Source of the DNA: Sclerodactyla briareus
Taxonomy: Eukaryota > Echinodermata > Holothuroidea > Dendrochirotida > Sclerodactylidae
Assembly (NCBI GenBank): GCA_026419785.1
Contig: JAODTK010005688.1
Location: 62,001 to 126,000, forward strand
Direction: 5' to 3'
Length of the DNA stretch: 64,000 nucleotides
Shown: in pieces, positions 37,063 through 49,033 of the stretch
Position numbering within the stretch: position 1 is the first letter of the stretch
How the letters are laid out: the number at the start of each line of letters is the position of its first letter
Notes under the pieces: generated by a model
The model's database searches: none
Seen by the model: only the letters and a program-made list of their open reading frames with translations
What the model was told of the DNA's origin: nothing
Translations under genes and position numbers: made by a program

Positions 37063-38270
37063 TTCTTTTCGGTGTTTGCACGCAACAACACGGCTACTGT
37101 TATCTCGTTGATTTTTTACGCTTCCACGCCACTTTCTGCCACTCTTCCAACCACTATCATGTTGATCTACTTTTTTGGGGTTGTGGGTAATTTCTTCATT
37201 AATTACTCATTCCTGCCATTCCTTGGGATCGTAACTTTCGTTGGCGGGCCAGTGCGGTCTTCTTTGTGTGTGCCCGGTCTTTGTATTGTGCTTGTTCGGG
37301 CCGACCGTTTCTTCGTGGGGGCTGGGGTTTTCATTCATCCCCCTCCCCGCCCGGCCTAGGTGCGTTATTCCTTACCGCTATCTTGTTTCGGTTCGTTGGA
37401 GCCCTTTCTGGGCTCTTTCCCCCCTCTTGGGCTCCTGAGGGGGTGTTGTCCCCCACAAGTTCGTAGCGGGTTTTTTCCCCTCCTTCGCCTATCGCTAGTC
37501 GTTCACTAGGACTTTTACACACTGTGGCTATGGGGGTTTTCCGTCCGTTGACTTTGTGTGTGTTTTCCCCCTTTGTCGGTGGTGGCTAGGCCCTCAAGGC
37601 TCTCAGAGCGCTTGGCTCCCAGGCCGGTGCCTAAGTGCATATCAATAGGCACCCTCCGTTCCTTTTTTAGCATTGCTACGGATGCCTTGGGGTGCCATAT
37701 TTGTTGTGGTCTATAGCCTATTTTTATTCTATGTCACGCATATGTTTTGCCCGCCTGTTGCGAGCTATAGCTGGGGTAGGGCAAAAATTGTTTCTTCTCA
37801 ATGCATGACCTGTAGCATTTTTGTTCCTCTTTCAAATGAGTCATCTTTCGAGCTTTGACGTCACCGCAGTAGCTTTGCGGCCATCTTTTCTTTGGTTCCC
37901 CTAATGGGCACTCTGACCGGTCCCATGCTTTTCTCTCACCACCCCCCTCGGTAAGTTGGGGGTGGGCCTTTTACCGTTTCGTGCAGTTTTTCACGTTTTG
38001 GCCCTATATCTCGTAAACGGTAAACCCTAGGGGGTCCAAAGTTCCAACTTTGATTTTTAGAGTACGGCCGCAGGGGTCATTGTTTGGACCGCCATCGGGC
38101 GGCTCTCCGGGTCCATTTACCTATTTTTCGAGTACATTGTCTTTGTAGAGTGCTTAGTTTGAGTACATTACCTGATTTACTAAATCTGGTTTCGTTTGCT
38201 TTTTTACAGTCTGTAAGATGAAGAGCATCGTTACAATGTCCTCGCCGCTTGCGCACTCTCCCCCGCAAGC
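37063..38270 (+). other. DIRS 5' leader region
   Basis: Lies between the left terminal repeat and the first coding relic. Short open frames on both strands show no domain. Presumably untranslated leader and promoter of the element. Confidence 0.5.
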
Positions 38271-40200
38271 ATCAGAGGTCCTCCCGTTTTGACTGGCGGT
38301 GTCGGCGCTTGCGTAGCTCAAAATCCACGCTTGGTGGATCCCTCCGGGTCCCCCATCTCGGCGCGTCGGGACCTTGAGTCCTGTCTTTCCTTCTCCCTTC
38401 CACTGCTGGCCCCTCGTTGGGTTCCTCCAGTATGGGGGAATGGGCCCTGCGTGGGGCCGGACTTCCGGTGGTGACGGTCACGTTCGTTGAAAGGGCCCAA
38501 GGCTTATCCCTCGTCACCACCGGTCTTTCAGGGCACCATTTTGCGATCCCTTTGGGGCACCTCGGTGGTCTCAGTCCCCCCCTCCCCTTCTCCCTCCACC
38601 TCAGGCGCCCGTGTCGGCCGTCGGCCTTGGTTGGGGGGAATGAGGTCCCCACGGGGACCGCTGTTTTGAAGACGACTTACGTCGGCTCTGCCGTCACACC
38701 CTTTTCCGTCTCAATTCCTAACCGGTAGGGCAGGCTCCCCGCGTTTTCGGGTTCCGGCCTCACACCCCTACCCGGACCATTGGCCTGCCTGGGGGTGGCA
38801 CGACCCTGTGCCGGGGGCGCAGGTCCGGAACGTTCCTCCTCCAGTGGTGGGGTATGGGTTTCCTGGGAGGCACTACACATATGTTTATGCGTTCCCCCGA
38901 ATCTGTTCGGTACTTCAGTCCCCTGGTAACGTGTTCAGGGGACGCCGTCCCAGGGGTGTCGGTGACGTAGTTCACTGTTAGTGCGCCCCACCCATTGGAT
39001 CTCACGTCGGTCGTCGTCCCGAAGGGGCACTGTCATGGGCGCACAACGGGGTTTTTGGGGGCGCTGCCCCCCTGGGCTGCAGCCCAACAAACCTCGCGAC
39101 GGGTTTCCCGCTTGGGTATCTTCGGGATGCCCCACCCCCTCCTGGCGATGCTGGGAACTTCGGTCAGAGACTTTGGCTCAAGGGCTGTCACGCCCTGAGT
39201 TGACGGGCCTCTCCGCCCGAGGTCGCTGGTCCACCTCCACCCTCCTCGACAACAAGGCCACTCGCGTCCGGGATGGTTTTCATTGTCGGGTTTGTTCCGT
39301 CCTCCCCGTACGTCTCCGCCTTTTGTTCAGGCGCGACTGGCCGTCGAGGGATACAGACGTCGATCTTCCCCGCCGGTCCTCGAACCGGAGATCGACGTGC
39401 ACAGCATCCGACGTTGGTCCGGGTCTGACTCTCCGTCTCTTCGCCGGCTGAATCTTCCCTGCCCCTCCATTGAGGGGGGCCCGTCGGGCCAGGAGTCCCT
39501 TCAGTTGCGGAAGAGCCACCCGTTACTGGCCTCGTTGAGGCAGACGACGCTGCGGCGGTGGCGGTACTGGCTCGGGCTTTTCCCTGGATTTGTCAAAGAC
39601 CCAGGAGGTCGCGACGGAGGATCCGACAGGCTTGGCGATTTGGACAGCACCGGGATCCGCCTCCTCCCGCTCCTACTCTCCCTATGCGCTGGACCTGTTC
39701 CAGATTTCCAGGCCGGGCCGGGACGTCCCCGTCGAGCGTCCCACAGCGGAGGACCGCCTCCATCGGTACCCCCAGGCACAGTACGATGCATTCTCCGTCC
39801 CCTCACCCCTGCCCGCGGAGGCGTGGGACAGGCTGGTCCTGTCGGGGAGGACATCGGTTCTTTTTCTCTCCCGGCCAGGAGAGGGGGAAGGCCTCCTCCT
39901 CTGAAGATCGGACCCAGGCGGAACGAGACGCCGATCCCGGTTTTTTGACCGTGGCAGCGAGATTCGGTATCAAGGTCTCGGCTCTCCAGCTTTTCTTAAG
40001 CGGAGTGGTTCGCCCAGGTGACTCCGTCGGCAGACCCCTCCTCGCGGGAGGTGATGCGAGCGTCCAGACGGCGGTTACTAGACTGGCTGCGATCAGTTTC
40101 CCGCTTTGCCGTTAGGGCAATGTCTTTTGCGGCGGCGATGTGTCCTACTACTGACTTGAACCTCACTCCGCTCGCCGCGGGCGTACTCCAGAGCGCCCCT
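38270..40200 (+). pseudogene. DIRS first coding region (gag-like), relic
   Basis: Position and composition (rich in Pro, Arg, Ser) fit the first reading frame of DIRS elements, which encodes a gag-like protein. No conserved catalytic motif exists for this protein, so the call rests mainly on position. It is broken; overlapping open frames on both strands are due to high G+C. Confidence 0.5.
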
Positions 40201-40559
40201 ATTTTTGGCCCCGACCACGCCCGACCTCCTCGAGGCTGTTTTCCCCATGTCCTGGAACAGGACGCTGCCCGTGGAAACGTTCTTGAAGACGGGACGGTCT
40301 GCCCGTAGAGGCATCCTTCTGGTCAGATCCGCCCGCGCGGGTATCCCTCCGCGTCTCGGCCCTCCCGGAGGCGGAGGGTTCCCCCACCCCCCCCTTAGCA
40401 GAAGGGGAACCCGGCCAAGCTTCCCGCAAGCCCAGGGGGGGGCGTCTTCTCCTCCCGCCGTGGCAAGGAAGGCGATGCCTCCAGCCTGCCCGGGGGTAAG
40501 TGTGACTACCGGCCCCCTGTCCCCGAACCCCCCAGGCGGACCCCACCTGTGGGGGGTCG

Positions 40560-42020
40560 TCTCCGGATTTGCGGGGCGGGGCCCACTGTCACCTCGAACA
40601 GGTGAATCCTGGCCACGCTCTCACCAGGGGTTATCTTCTGGATTTACGGCGCCTCCCCCCCGAGCTCCGGGCTCCGGGCGTTTTCGGGCTCCGCCGTTCC
40701 CGCGGACCGCTCCCAGAGGCGTCGGCGTTGGGAGGGAGATCGAAACGCCTTTTGGCCAAAGGGCCATTACTCCCCTCCTCCCACAGGAGGTGCCACGGTT
40801 TGTGGCGACCTTCTTCCTGACGCCCAAAGTGGGACGGTTTCGTGGGCGGGCCGATATTGAATCTGCGTCCTCTAAACCGTTTCGTCCGCCCCAACCCCAA
40901 CTGCCGCATGGAAGCACTGCGGTGAGGTTTCAACACCTGCGGAGGGTCTCTGGGCGACGTCGATGGACCTAGCGGATGCATACTTACATATCCCCGTTAG
41001 GCGGGAGGATTCCTTCTTCTTCCTATGGCTTCCGCTACCCCCTCCCTAAAAAACCCCCTACCCAAACCCCCGCGCTTCCTCCTACCGACTTACCAGCTCC
41101 CGTTTGGGTGTCCGCCGCCGCCCCATTGTTTTACACCAGGGTCTCGAGGGGCATGGTGGCCCATCTGCGTCTTCAGGGGGTCCATATCTTCACTTACCTG
41201 GACGCCTGGCTTATCGTGGGGGACCAGCGGCGGAGGTTCAGATGATCACCCGCACTGTTCTGGATTCTGGGGGCTCGGAGCTGGGATGGCTCGTCCAACT
41301 TCGGCCAAGTCCGACTGCGACGCCCCTCAGATCGTTTAATCTGGGGTGCGCAGATCGATTTAACGACGGGGGCCAACCCCCACCCTGAGAGACTGGAAGG
41401 CCCTACAAGCCGGGTGTCGGCTGCTATCAAGGGCAGAACTCTGCCTGCGCGGGCGTGGCCGGTTCTCCTCGCTTTGCATGGCGACCAGTGACGCTGGTCC
41501 CACTTTTGCCGCTGACATGCGCCCCCCCAGATGCCACCTCTTTGGGTGTTTGCGCCCGTCTTCTCGGGATCTGTCGACGCCATTGCCGTGGCAGCCACAC
41601 CTGGCCCCGATTATTCGGTGTGGCTGAAGAGGGGACAACTCTTGCAGGGGTTCGGTTCCCCCCCCCTCCCGCCTTCCCGTCCAACTTTTGCCTCACGTCG
41701 GAACGCCTACTGGAGTTGCGTTGCCACGTGTGGATTCGGGAGTTGCGGGGAACCCACATAATTGTGCTCGAGTTGCTGGAGTTGTTCCGCGCCTTGAATT
41801 ATTGCAACCGAGAGTGGCGGGGGGCCGTCTCGACTGGTCCGGTGCGACAGTACTGCGGCGGTATCGTACATAACCCAGCAGGGCGCGACTCATTCGCAGA
41901 GTTCTATGGACAGTGACCTAGGATCTGTTCCTGTGGTTCCGCACGCACGGGGTGCGTTTTCATGCGGTTCACCTTCCGGGTTCAAAGATCTCCATCGCGG
42001 ACATGCTCCCGCGCATCACT
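40560..42020 (+). pseudogene. DIRS reverse transcriptase / RNase H region, relic
   Basis: Recognisable motifs are MDLADAYLHIPV (~40962) and YLDAWLIVGD (~41200) of the polymerase, and AVHLPGSKISIADMLPR (~41960), the end of the RNase H domain. These are characteristic of the DIRS/Ngaro reverse transcriptase lineage, not of Ty3 or Copia. The region is broken and inactive. Confidence 0.85.
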
Positions 42021-42559
42021 CTGCTCCGACAGAGTGGTTCTCTTCAAGTCAGAGGTTTGTGCAAGCATTGTTCGAGGCGTTTCATGTTCAATCGTCCGGA
42101 GTGGACTTTTCGCATCGTCTCTCAACGCAAAGCTGCCTCTCATCTGCACATCGATTCCCCTTCCGAGGCGCCTGGGTGGTCGATGCTCTGGCTCTGGTTT
42201 GGGGCCTTTCTCGATGCGTACCCCTTCCCGCCGTTCGGCCTAGGTCAAAGTATGGCAGGGAGCCCGTGTTGTGTCCCCCTTAAGCGCGCCGTTTTTGGGC
42301 CGCCCGAGCGTGGTCCGGCCACTCCGGGCGTTGCTGGCGGGGGCGTCGCGGATTCTCCCTGGCTTCTCGGACCGCCTGGTGCTTCCGGGTCGGGCACGCG
42401 CCTTTCCGCATGCGGAGGCTTTGGGCCTGGTTGCGTGGCGAGTGTCAGGGATTCCCTCCGCGCGTCGGGCCTTTCGGAGAGGGCTTCCCGATTGCGCCGG
42501 GGGTTCGAGAGTGTTCCAACCCTTCGCCTGTGTGATTCGCGCCTCGATTGTACCAAGGG

Positions 42560-43570
42560 TTGTGTGCGGATCGCAAGTTTTCTCCGGCCACGTCCCCTGT
42601 CGGGGAGGTGGCCGATTTCCTCCTCTACTTGTTCCGTTTAGGTGCAGCAAAGTGACACGATCCGGGGTTCCGCTCCGCTAGTTTGCTGCTATACATACGT
42701 TTTCGGGAATGGGAGTCAACGGTGGTCCTTCTGCGAAGCCACTTGACCTTCTCGTTCGTTGCTTGTTCTTGGATCGTCCTAGGGTTTCGCACTCTATTCC
42801 ACCCTGGACATGGGGAAACGTCCTGCGGATACTAGCGGAGCCTCCCTTGAATTCAGCAGACTGCTCTCGCCGCAAACTGTTGTTTGATACAAGCGCTTCC
42901 TTCTTGCGTCTGCATCGGCTCAGCGCCGTGGGCCTTGCTTGCTCCGTCTACCTCCCGGGCCATATGCGTTTTGATCCTAACGGGGTCCCGCCTGGTTTCC
43001 GGACCCGTCGTTTCTCCTACGAACGCAGTCGGTCATTCTCTCCGGCTCCGATTTCATCGCTGCTTTTGGGAAGTGACAGAGGGGGACGAGGTGTGGTGTC
43101 CCCGGTTCGGCCCTTCGGGTTAACCTGGATCTGACCCGTCCCCTCCTGGTTCCGTTACTCTCGTTTTGTTTTCACCAGCCACCTCATGCACGCGCCCGCC
43201 AGGGATACGATCTCTCGCTGGATCGGTCAGCGGATCCTCCGGGCTTTGGTCTGTCTCGACTGCGAGCTCTCGAAGTGCGGGGGGGGTTGCCTCCTCCCTC
43301 CCGTCTATTAAGGTGTGCGTTGAGGAGGGAATCCCGCATGGCCACCGCCTTCCTTCCTCCGCGCGGGGGCGCGGTTCGGGTTTCCGCGTCTGGTGGCCCC
43401 CTCGCGCCGGGGGTCCACTGGCCTCTCGGTAAGCGTCGGCTTTGTGCCTCTCCCCCTTCCCTCACCCGCAGCCTCGCTCGTAGAGCGTGTTGTGTTGGCT
43501 GTGGCTGGCTTGGGGACATTCCTGCTGTTGGATGGGATGGCCCCTCTCGGATGTCTATAGTCTGGTTTGA
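42560..43570 (+). pseudogene. DIRS tyrosine recombinase region, relic
   Basis: The N-terminal SAM-like segment GEVADFLLYLFRLGAAK is seen at ~42604. APARDTISRWIGQRIL, typical of DIRS recombinases, is at ~43190. This replaces the integrase of LTR elements and explains the missing target duplication. The region is broken. Confidence 0.75.
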
Positions 43571-43667
43571 CTGCTGAGGCGTACTCGACATCTTTCTTGG
43601 GAGTGTCTCTTATTCTAGTTGGAATTAATTCGCTCCCCGGCTTCCCACCTCCTTGCGGTGGGGAGCT

Positions 43668-43735
43668 CAATTTGTAGTAAGTCCAGAAGTTAAGTGCCCT
43701 GAAGTAAGTTAATCCCCCTTCGTTAAGAGGGCTAC
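43668..43735 (+). repeat. DIRS internal complementary region
   Basis: The first half is complementary to the extreme left end of the element and the second half (around 'ttaatccccctt') is complementary to its extreme right end. It thus spells the junction of a circularised copy, the template role proposed for the internal complementary region in DIRS-1 replication. Confidence 0.88.
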
Positions 43736-43802
43736 TATATGGCAACTTTACCTTCTGACACCCGCCCGTCCTCCCCACTAAGCCGGGTACCCTCGGGTGC
43801 TA

Positions 43803-43942
43803 GTTGGAATGAAAGTGCAGCCCCGTGACCCTCCCAGCTAGTTACGCTGCGTTCGGTTCGTTACCGGGGCTGTGCTTAACTCTTTTTAGTGGTATAGGGC
43901 TTTGTTGAAGCGCCGGTTGATTAGCCCCCTTACGAAGGGGGT
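43803..43942 (+). repeat. Right inverted terminal repeat of the DIRS element
   Basis: Positions 43803-43913 are the inverted counterpart of the left repeat. The final ~30 bases form a short palindrome (GATTAgCCCCCTT / AAGGGGGTAATC) at the element border. Confidence 0.85.
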
Positions 43943-45211
43943 AATCACTTTGTTGCATTGTTTATGCTTTCCTATCGGACAGATTTCTCCTCATTTGAAA
44001 ACGAAAATTGAAATGATTAAATTAGCATTAAAAATTTTATTAGAATTTTTATTTTATTCATTTTAATTATGAAAACTATGGCCATAAAGTCTATCTGATT
44101 GAATTAACTGATTGAATATGCAGAAGTCACTAATTAAGTAGGATGATTAGCCTGTAGGAGCTATAGTGATTCTTATTTGGGGCATAAGAAACAGAATTAC
44201 AGGTACCGTTTGCCTGATTAGACTCTGACTAGCTATGTGAGTGCTATCAAACGGCTGTATAAGTGAACCCTGTACTTTTTGCAAAATGTTGGCAAAATTA
44301 ATGTCCGATTTTAGGGAACTTTGTAGATATTGTCTACCGCAGTTCTGAGAGTTCATACATAGATTCTAGGTCACTGGTTGTCATTAATGCGTGTAAATAT
44401 GCTTTATTGGAATGAACATTTTTGTTTGTCTATTTTCCAGAATTGGTGGGTCCACCTTTGAACATCTTAGTTAGCATTGGGGTTCCTTGGAGTTGCAATA
44501 TTGTGTCTAGTTCGCATGGTTGATGCAAAACATCTATTTTATTCACTTTCCACAAACTTTTGGTCAACACTCAGTCTCAATAGTGTATTTTGAACAAGGT
44601 TATGTCATTAGGAGTACAGCCCTCGTGCTGGAACTCACTATGGAGGCTTTAACTATCCATGTTAGTAACTGCAAAAAAGCAACCACTCTCCTCTGTTGAC
44701 CCCCATATCAGTCGGATGTTGGAACAAACTGGAATACCCTACCCCGATTGGTGGGAAAGACAAGACTTGTGATTTGAAAACCCCACTATGTTTAGGCCTT
44801 ACTCACCCACTCACAAAGGAAGACCCAATCTACTATGGTCTAGACGCTGCTAATAGTTTCAGGTTTTATTAATGTAATATTTACCTCACTCTGTCTTGTC
44901 CTGTTTTGTCTGGTCAGTTTTTTCTGCCATAATCCTCAATGTCGGGGAATAACAGTCCACCAATTCCATCGGGTTGGGATATGGGGGATTTGGAGGGTGC
45001 ATGGTTGGGACAGACATTCACAGACTGAGGTTGTAAGAGACACTCTGTTACCCAGTTTTCATATGCAGCTTTGTAGGCCTGAAACCTGACCCCCCCTGGC
45101 CCCTCCTCCCCCAGAAAAGAGGGCATCTTACAGATTGTGAAAACACAGTAATTTGGCTTGATATTCCTTCCTCTACTTTCCATTGCCATTTCGTCTTGTA
45201 TTGATTGGCAG

Positions 45212-45466
45212 GGGACACTACAAGCCCTGTGTTTGACTGTAGCGGCGAGAGTGTATCAGTGGTTCTGCCACCTGGAGCCTCCACAGTCCCTGCACGTACG
45301 GCCGATTGTATGGGACGGATAACTCCAGGCACGGCCATCTTCGTGAACCATGACCATCCCCCGGAATCTTCCTTCGGTCTGGGTACCACAAACGTTCGGA
45401 CCACATACAGGGACCCCAGGCAAATAACAGTAGGAACAGACACTTCACAGTGACCTGGTCTACGAG
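45212..45466 (+). CDS. HYR domain exon 10
   Basis: TTGGCAG precedes and GTAGGC follows; the entry phase is 1. An open reading of nearly 80 residues begins G-D-T-T-S-P-V-F-D-C-S-G and includes VVLPPGASTVPARTADC, then GTAIFVNHDH, SSFGLGTTNVRTTYRDP. A frame change near the last ten residues gives a stop in this reading just before the donor. Sister exons 11, 12 and 13 read TYVDPS or DTFFVTV at the same place. Confidence 0.88.
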
Positions 45467-46632
45467 GTAGGCTCCCCCCATCCTCCCCCCTCCTTTCCCC
45501 CCCCCCCCACCCTCCCCTCCCCCCCCCCCCCCCCCCCCCCTCCCACCCTGCCCTTCTTCATCTCTGGGCCTGTGTTTTGCTGAGCCTTACAGACTTTGTC
45601 AGACCCAGCAGTGGCCAAAACATCACACTTTCAGTCAACTAATGATTTTCGTTTGCCTAAACAAATTTCAGAAAGAGATTCAGCAATCACTTTGTTGCAT
45701 CTGTTTATGATTTCCCATTGGACAGATTTTTCCTAATTTGAAAACGAAAATTGAAATGATTGAAAATTACGATTAAAAAATTGATTAGAAAAAAAAAAAA
45801 ATGATTTAACTGTGAAAATCATGGAATAAAGTCTATCTGATTGAATTATCTGATTGGATATGAAAGTCACTAATTAAGTAGGGTGATTAGCCTGTAGCGC
45901 TATTTTGATGTGATTTGGCATATAGAAACAGGATAACAGGTACCTTGACTGATTAGATTTCTGACTAGGCTATGTGAGTGCTACATAAAAAGGCTATATA
46001 AGTGGCTCTGTAATTTTTGCGAAATGTTGGCAAAAATATGTCAGAATTTTAGGGAACTTTGTAGATATTGTCTATCTACAGTTCTGAGAAGTTCTTACGT
46101 AGATTCTAGGTCACTGGATGTCATTAAATGTGTGTAATATGCTTATTGTATGAACATTTTTAGTTTGTCTGATTTCCAGAAATTGGTGGAAGGGGTCCAC
46201 CTTTGACAAAGGAAGACCAATCTAATAGTGGTCTAAGACACTGCTGATAGTTACATGCGTTATTAAAGTAATATTTACCTCAGAACACCATCACTGTCTA
46301 TATATTAATATGCTACGTCTGTCTGTTTGTCTGTCTGTTTTTTTCTGCCATAATCCTCACATGTAGTGGGGAAAACAGTCACAAAATTCCACGGGTGGGG
46401 TATTGGGGATGTGGAGACGTACATGGTTGGGAGCAGACATTCAAAGACTGCATGAGGTTGTAAGAGACAAATCTGTACCAGTTTCATAGTGCAGCTTTGT
46501 AGGCCTGAAAACCTGAACCCCCTGCCCCTCCTCCCCAAGAAAAGAGAGCATCTTCAGATTAGGAAACACAGGTAATTTGCCTTTAATATTCCTCATAATT
46601 TCATTGCCTGTTCTTCTTTGTATTGATGGCAG
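45467..46632 (+). other. Intron 10 of HYR gene
   Basis: Begins with long C runs (45.48-45.55 kb). It then carries the same two blocks as intron 9 (45.56-46.20 and 46.33-46.63 kb) but without the DIRS insertion, so it preserves the empty site near 45681-45690. Confidence 0.8.
45476..45548. repeat. C-rich low-complexity tract
   Basis: Runs of C up to about 18 long with scattered T and A; likely to be length-uncertain in any assembly. Confidence 0.9.
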
Positions 46633-46878
46633 TACACACAAGTCCTTTTGTGACTGTAGCGGTGAGGGCACATCTGCGGTTCTCCCACCTGGAGCCTCGG
46701 TCCTGTCCACATACGGGCCGAGTGTGTCGACAGATAACTCCGGCACGGCCTTTTTTTCACAGGCCAGACCCATCCTCTGGCTCCACTTTTGGTCTTGGGA
46801 CTACAACTGGCGCAACCACTTACGTAGACCCCAGCTTAACAGGGGCGCACTGTAGTTCACACCGTGACCGTCTTCCAG
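46633..46878 (+). CDS. HYR domain exon 11 (frame-broken)
   Basis: GATGGCAG precedes and GTGGGT follows. The first part reads SPFVDCSGE-like, VLPPGASVLSTYGPSVSTDNSGTAFF. A shift beside a 7-T run moves the frame to PSSGSTFGLGTTTGATTYVDPS, and the end reads HTVTVFQ-like. The domain is complete at motif level. Confidence 0.83.
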
Positions 46879-47823
46879 GTGGGTGTCCCATTCTCTCCTA
46901 TTTTTATGAACTTCATGGGACATTTTCCATTATACCCGTGAATTGCATCATAGTCTGCCTTTCTCATCAGGAGTACGCTGCTCCAATACATGAGTTGTCT
47001 CAGGCTGTACACTTGTAATTGCACTGTTTGAAGTTAGTCCCTTCTCATTTGATTACATTATCATTAGTAGTAGAAGGAACCTAATCACAAAGCTTTCCTT
47101 TCCCGATCTCTCCCTGCCCTTTTTTTGGGGGCTTTTTTGGGCTGATTTGTTTTCTGCTTCGAAGAAAAAACTCACAGCTCCTTGTGAACACACAATAAGT
47201 GGAACATGGGAAAAGGGTTTCTAACTCTCTATGCAATGCATGCTCCGTGTTACAGTATCGTTCCCGAATGTTTTTGTATGTGCGTATATACATGTTTTCT
47301 TGGTGAGCAGAGATGAAAAGCAAAGTCATAAAATGTGAGTAGCTTGACAACCATAGGTCTGATTCTCATCGAACATTTCTGTCTGGTACTTAACTTTTAA
47401 CACAAAGCTATTAGTGTCTGTGATGTACGCTACATTTTCTAATCTGGTCATAAAGTGAAACCGCATAGTGAGGAGAACTAACAACGATAAAATGAAAGCT
47501 CAATGCTTAGACTTTTATTTTATATATTTTCATGCGCAAGATGTCACATTATTGTAACCTCTGTTTTGCAACATTACATGCAGATAATTCATAGATGAGT
47601 GAATTTAACATACACCTCTATGCCATTCCGCACCAGGATTTTCGCATATGATTTCTACAAACTATAGGGATTAGATGGGTGGACCTTATTGAAAATACTG
47701 TGTGATTCTTCACTGCCGCCATCATTGTGTTACTGTTGTGATGTTGGTCAGCGCCAGAATAAATTTCAAAACTGGCATCATAATCACAATACTGAGTTCA
47801 CTCTTTACTCTTTTTCTTCGCAG
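46879..47823 (+). other. Intron 11 of HYR gene
   Basis: The blocks at 47.13-47.52 and 47.54-47.82 kb match those at 34.14-34.56 and 35.70-36.49 kb in intron 8. The duplicated cassette therefore includes intron sequence on the 5' side of exons 9 and 12. Confidence 0.75.
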
Positions 47824-48068
47824 GGGATTCTACGGCCCCTGTAGTTGACTGTACACGAGAGTGTATCATTGTTCTGCCACCTGGAGGCCTCCACAGTCCC
47901 TGTCACTTACGGCCGATGTACGGCTACGGATAACTCCGGCACGGCCATCTTCGTGCACCAGGACCATCCCCGGATCTTCCTCGGTCTGGGTACCACAACT
48001 GTTCGGACCACATACATGGACCCCAGCATAACATAGTCACAGACACATTCCTGTGACTGTCATACAAG
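47824..48068 (+). CDS. HYR domain exon 12 (frame-broken)
   Basis: TTCGCAG precedes and GTAGGC follows; the entry phase is 1. It reads G-D-S-T-A-P-V-V-D-C, then VLPPGG..., STVPVTYGRCTATDNSGTAIFVHQDHP, then LGLGTTTVRTTYMDPS-like. The upstream 30 bases and the first 20 bases of the exon match exon 9 almost exactly, marking these two as cassette copies. Several one-base shifts. Confidence 0.84.
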
Positions 48069-48427
48069 GTAGGCTTCTGGCCCCCCCTCCCCTTCATACT
48101 CGTGCCCATTTCAGGCGGGTATGTTGCTGCAACATTTCCACTCAAACTATTAGACCATCACTCTACTCTGCAGCCCTGAATCTCGTTGATGTACGGTCTC
48201 AGTTCTACGTAATCCATTAGCGGCATGCTGTGGTTTTTTTATTTTACTCAATGTATCCAGGTAGAGTGAACACTCTTGGTATGCCCCCTGCTTTTGTATT
48301 ACTATTTTCATTGCATTGTTGAATCACTACCATCACTCGTGCTATCACTGTTCATCAAGAGTTTACTCTCTTTTTATTCTGTATCTGTGTATGATTCTCC
48401 ACATATGTGGAAACAGAATTGAGCACT

Positions 48428-48510
48428 CACCTCCCCTGCCTCACTCACTCACCCACACACTCCCTCACACACTCATCCACTTCATCATTCACTCAATCGT
48501 TCACTCCCCA
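48428..48510. repeat. Diverged (CACTC)n / (ACTC)n simple repeat
   Basis: Repeating 'cactcactcac' and 'acacactc' words; the His/Ser/Leu-rich open frame across it is incidental. Confidence 0.75.
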
Positions 48511-49033
48511 AGCTCTCATGCCTGGAGGGCAGCAGGAAGGCTGAGAGGCAGGCAGCTGACTTGATTTACCGCTTTGAATCCACCCCGCCTCCTCCCCAGC
48601 AAGTGGTCAGGCTTTGGCTGACCCTCCCCTCTTACTCTCTGGAGAACCTAAAAAGTCCTGTTGGAGACAAGCTACGAGGCCCCACTGTATCCTGTGCCCG
48701 CAAAACCAGGGGTCCGGGCATGCAGATTCACCCCTGGTTTGAACATGACACCCTATCGTAATACCTAACCCTGTCAAGGGTCGAACCCTTCAACAATGCC
48801 ATCTATTTTTCACATCAGGCACTTCTCAGCGTAACCTATTTTCAGATACAAGCCTTATTTTTTTTTGGTACAAAGCTCATTTGATTTCACGACGAAAGTC
48901 AGAGGAATTCATGCAGTTATGACAGTGGGGGTGTGTATATGTTTATTGGATGCCTAGCTGTGAACACGATAACTCGACTCTACCCAGATGTTGTAGCTCA
49001 TAGTTGGTCCGTGGGTTCCCCATAATAAGTATA

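Larger units (their letters stand above)
36910..43942 (+). mobile_element. DIRS-type tyrosine-recombinase retrotransposon, fossil
   Basis: About 7.03 kb, far richer in G+C than its surroundings. The architecture is that of DIRS-1: inverted terminal repeats (36963-37062 and 43803-43913), an internal complementary region at 43668-43735 made of the complements of both outer ends joined together, and in between gag-like, reverse transcriptase/RNase H and tyrosine recombinase regions. There is no target duplication, as expected for recombinase-mediated insertion; at most an AA is shared by both junctions. The intact paralogous site is at ~45.68 kb. Coding regions are broken in more than a dozen places, so it is inactive as read here. 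The good match between terminal and internal repeats suggests a fairly recent to middle-aged insertion. Confidence 0.92.
36737..45211 (+). other. Intron 9 of HYR gene, interrupted by a DIRS element
   Basis: Outside the inserted element (36.91-43.94 kb) this intron matches intron 10: the sequence before the insertion continues after it as one block. The part at 44.92-45.21 kb also recurs before exon 11. No other gene is seen in 43.95-45.2 kb. Confidence 0.75.

Noticed and set aside
38270-43570. Many long overlapping open frames on both strands in a G+C-rich block
   Set aside because: They lie inside the DIRS element; high G+C makes stops rare on both strands. Only the + strand carries DIRS motifs, and those are relics. 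Not host genes.
44914-46773. Related - strand open frames at 44.91-45.19 and 46.31-46.77 kb with similar peptides
   Set aside because: The similarity follows from the duplicated intron block. Frames shift between copies, and the peptide contains no known domain.
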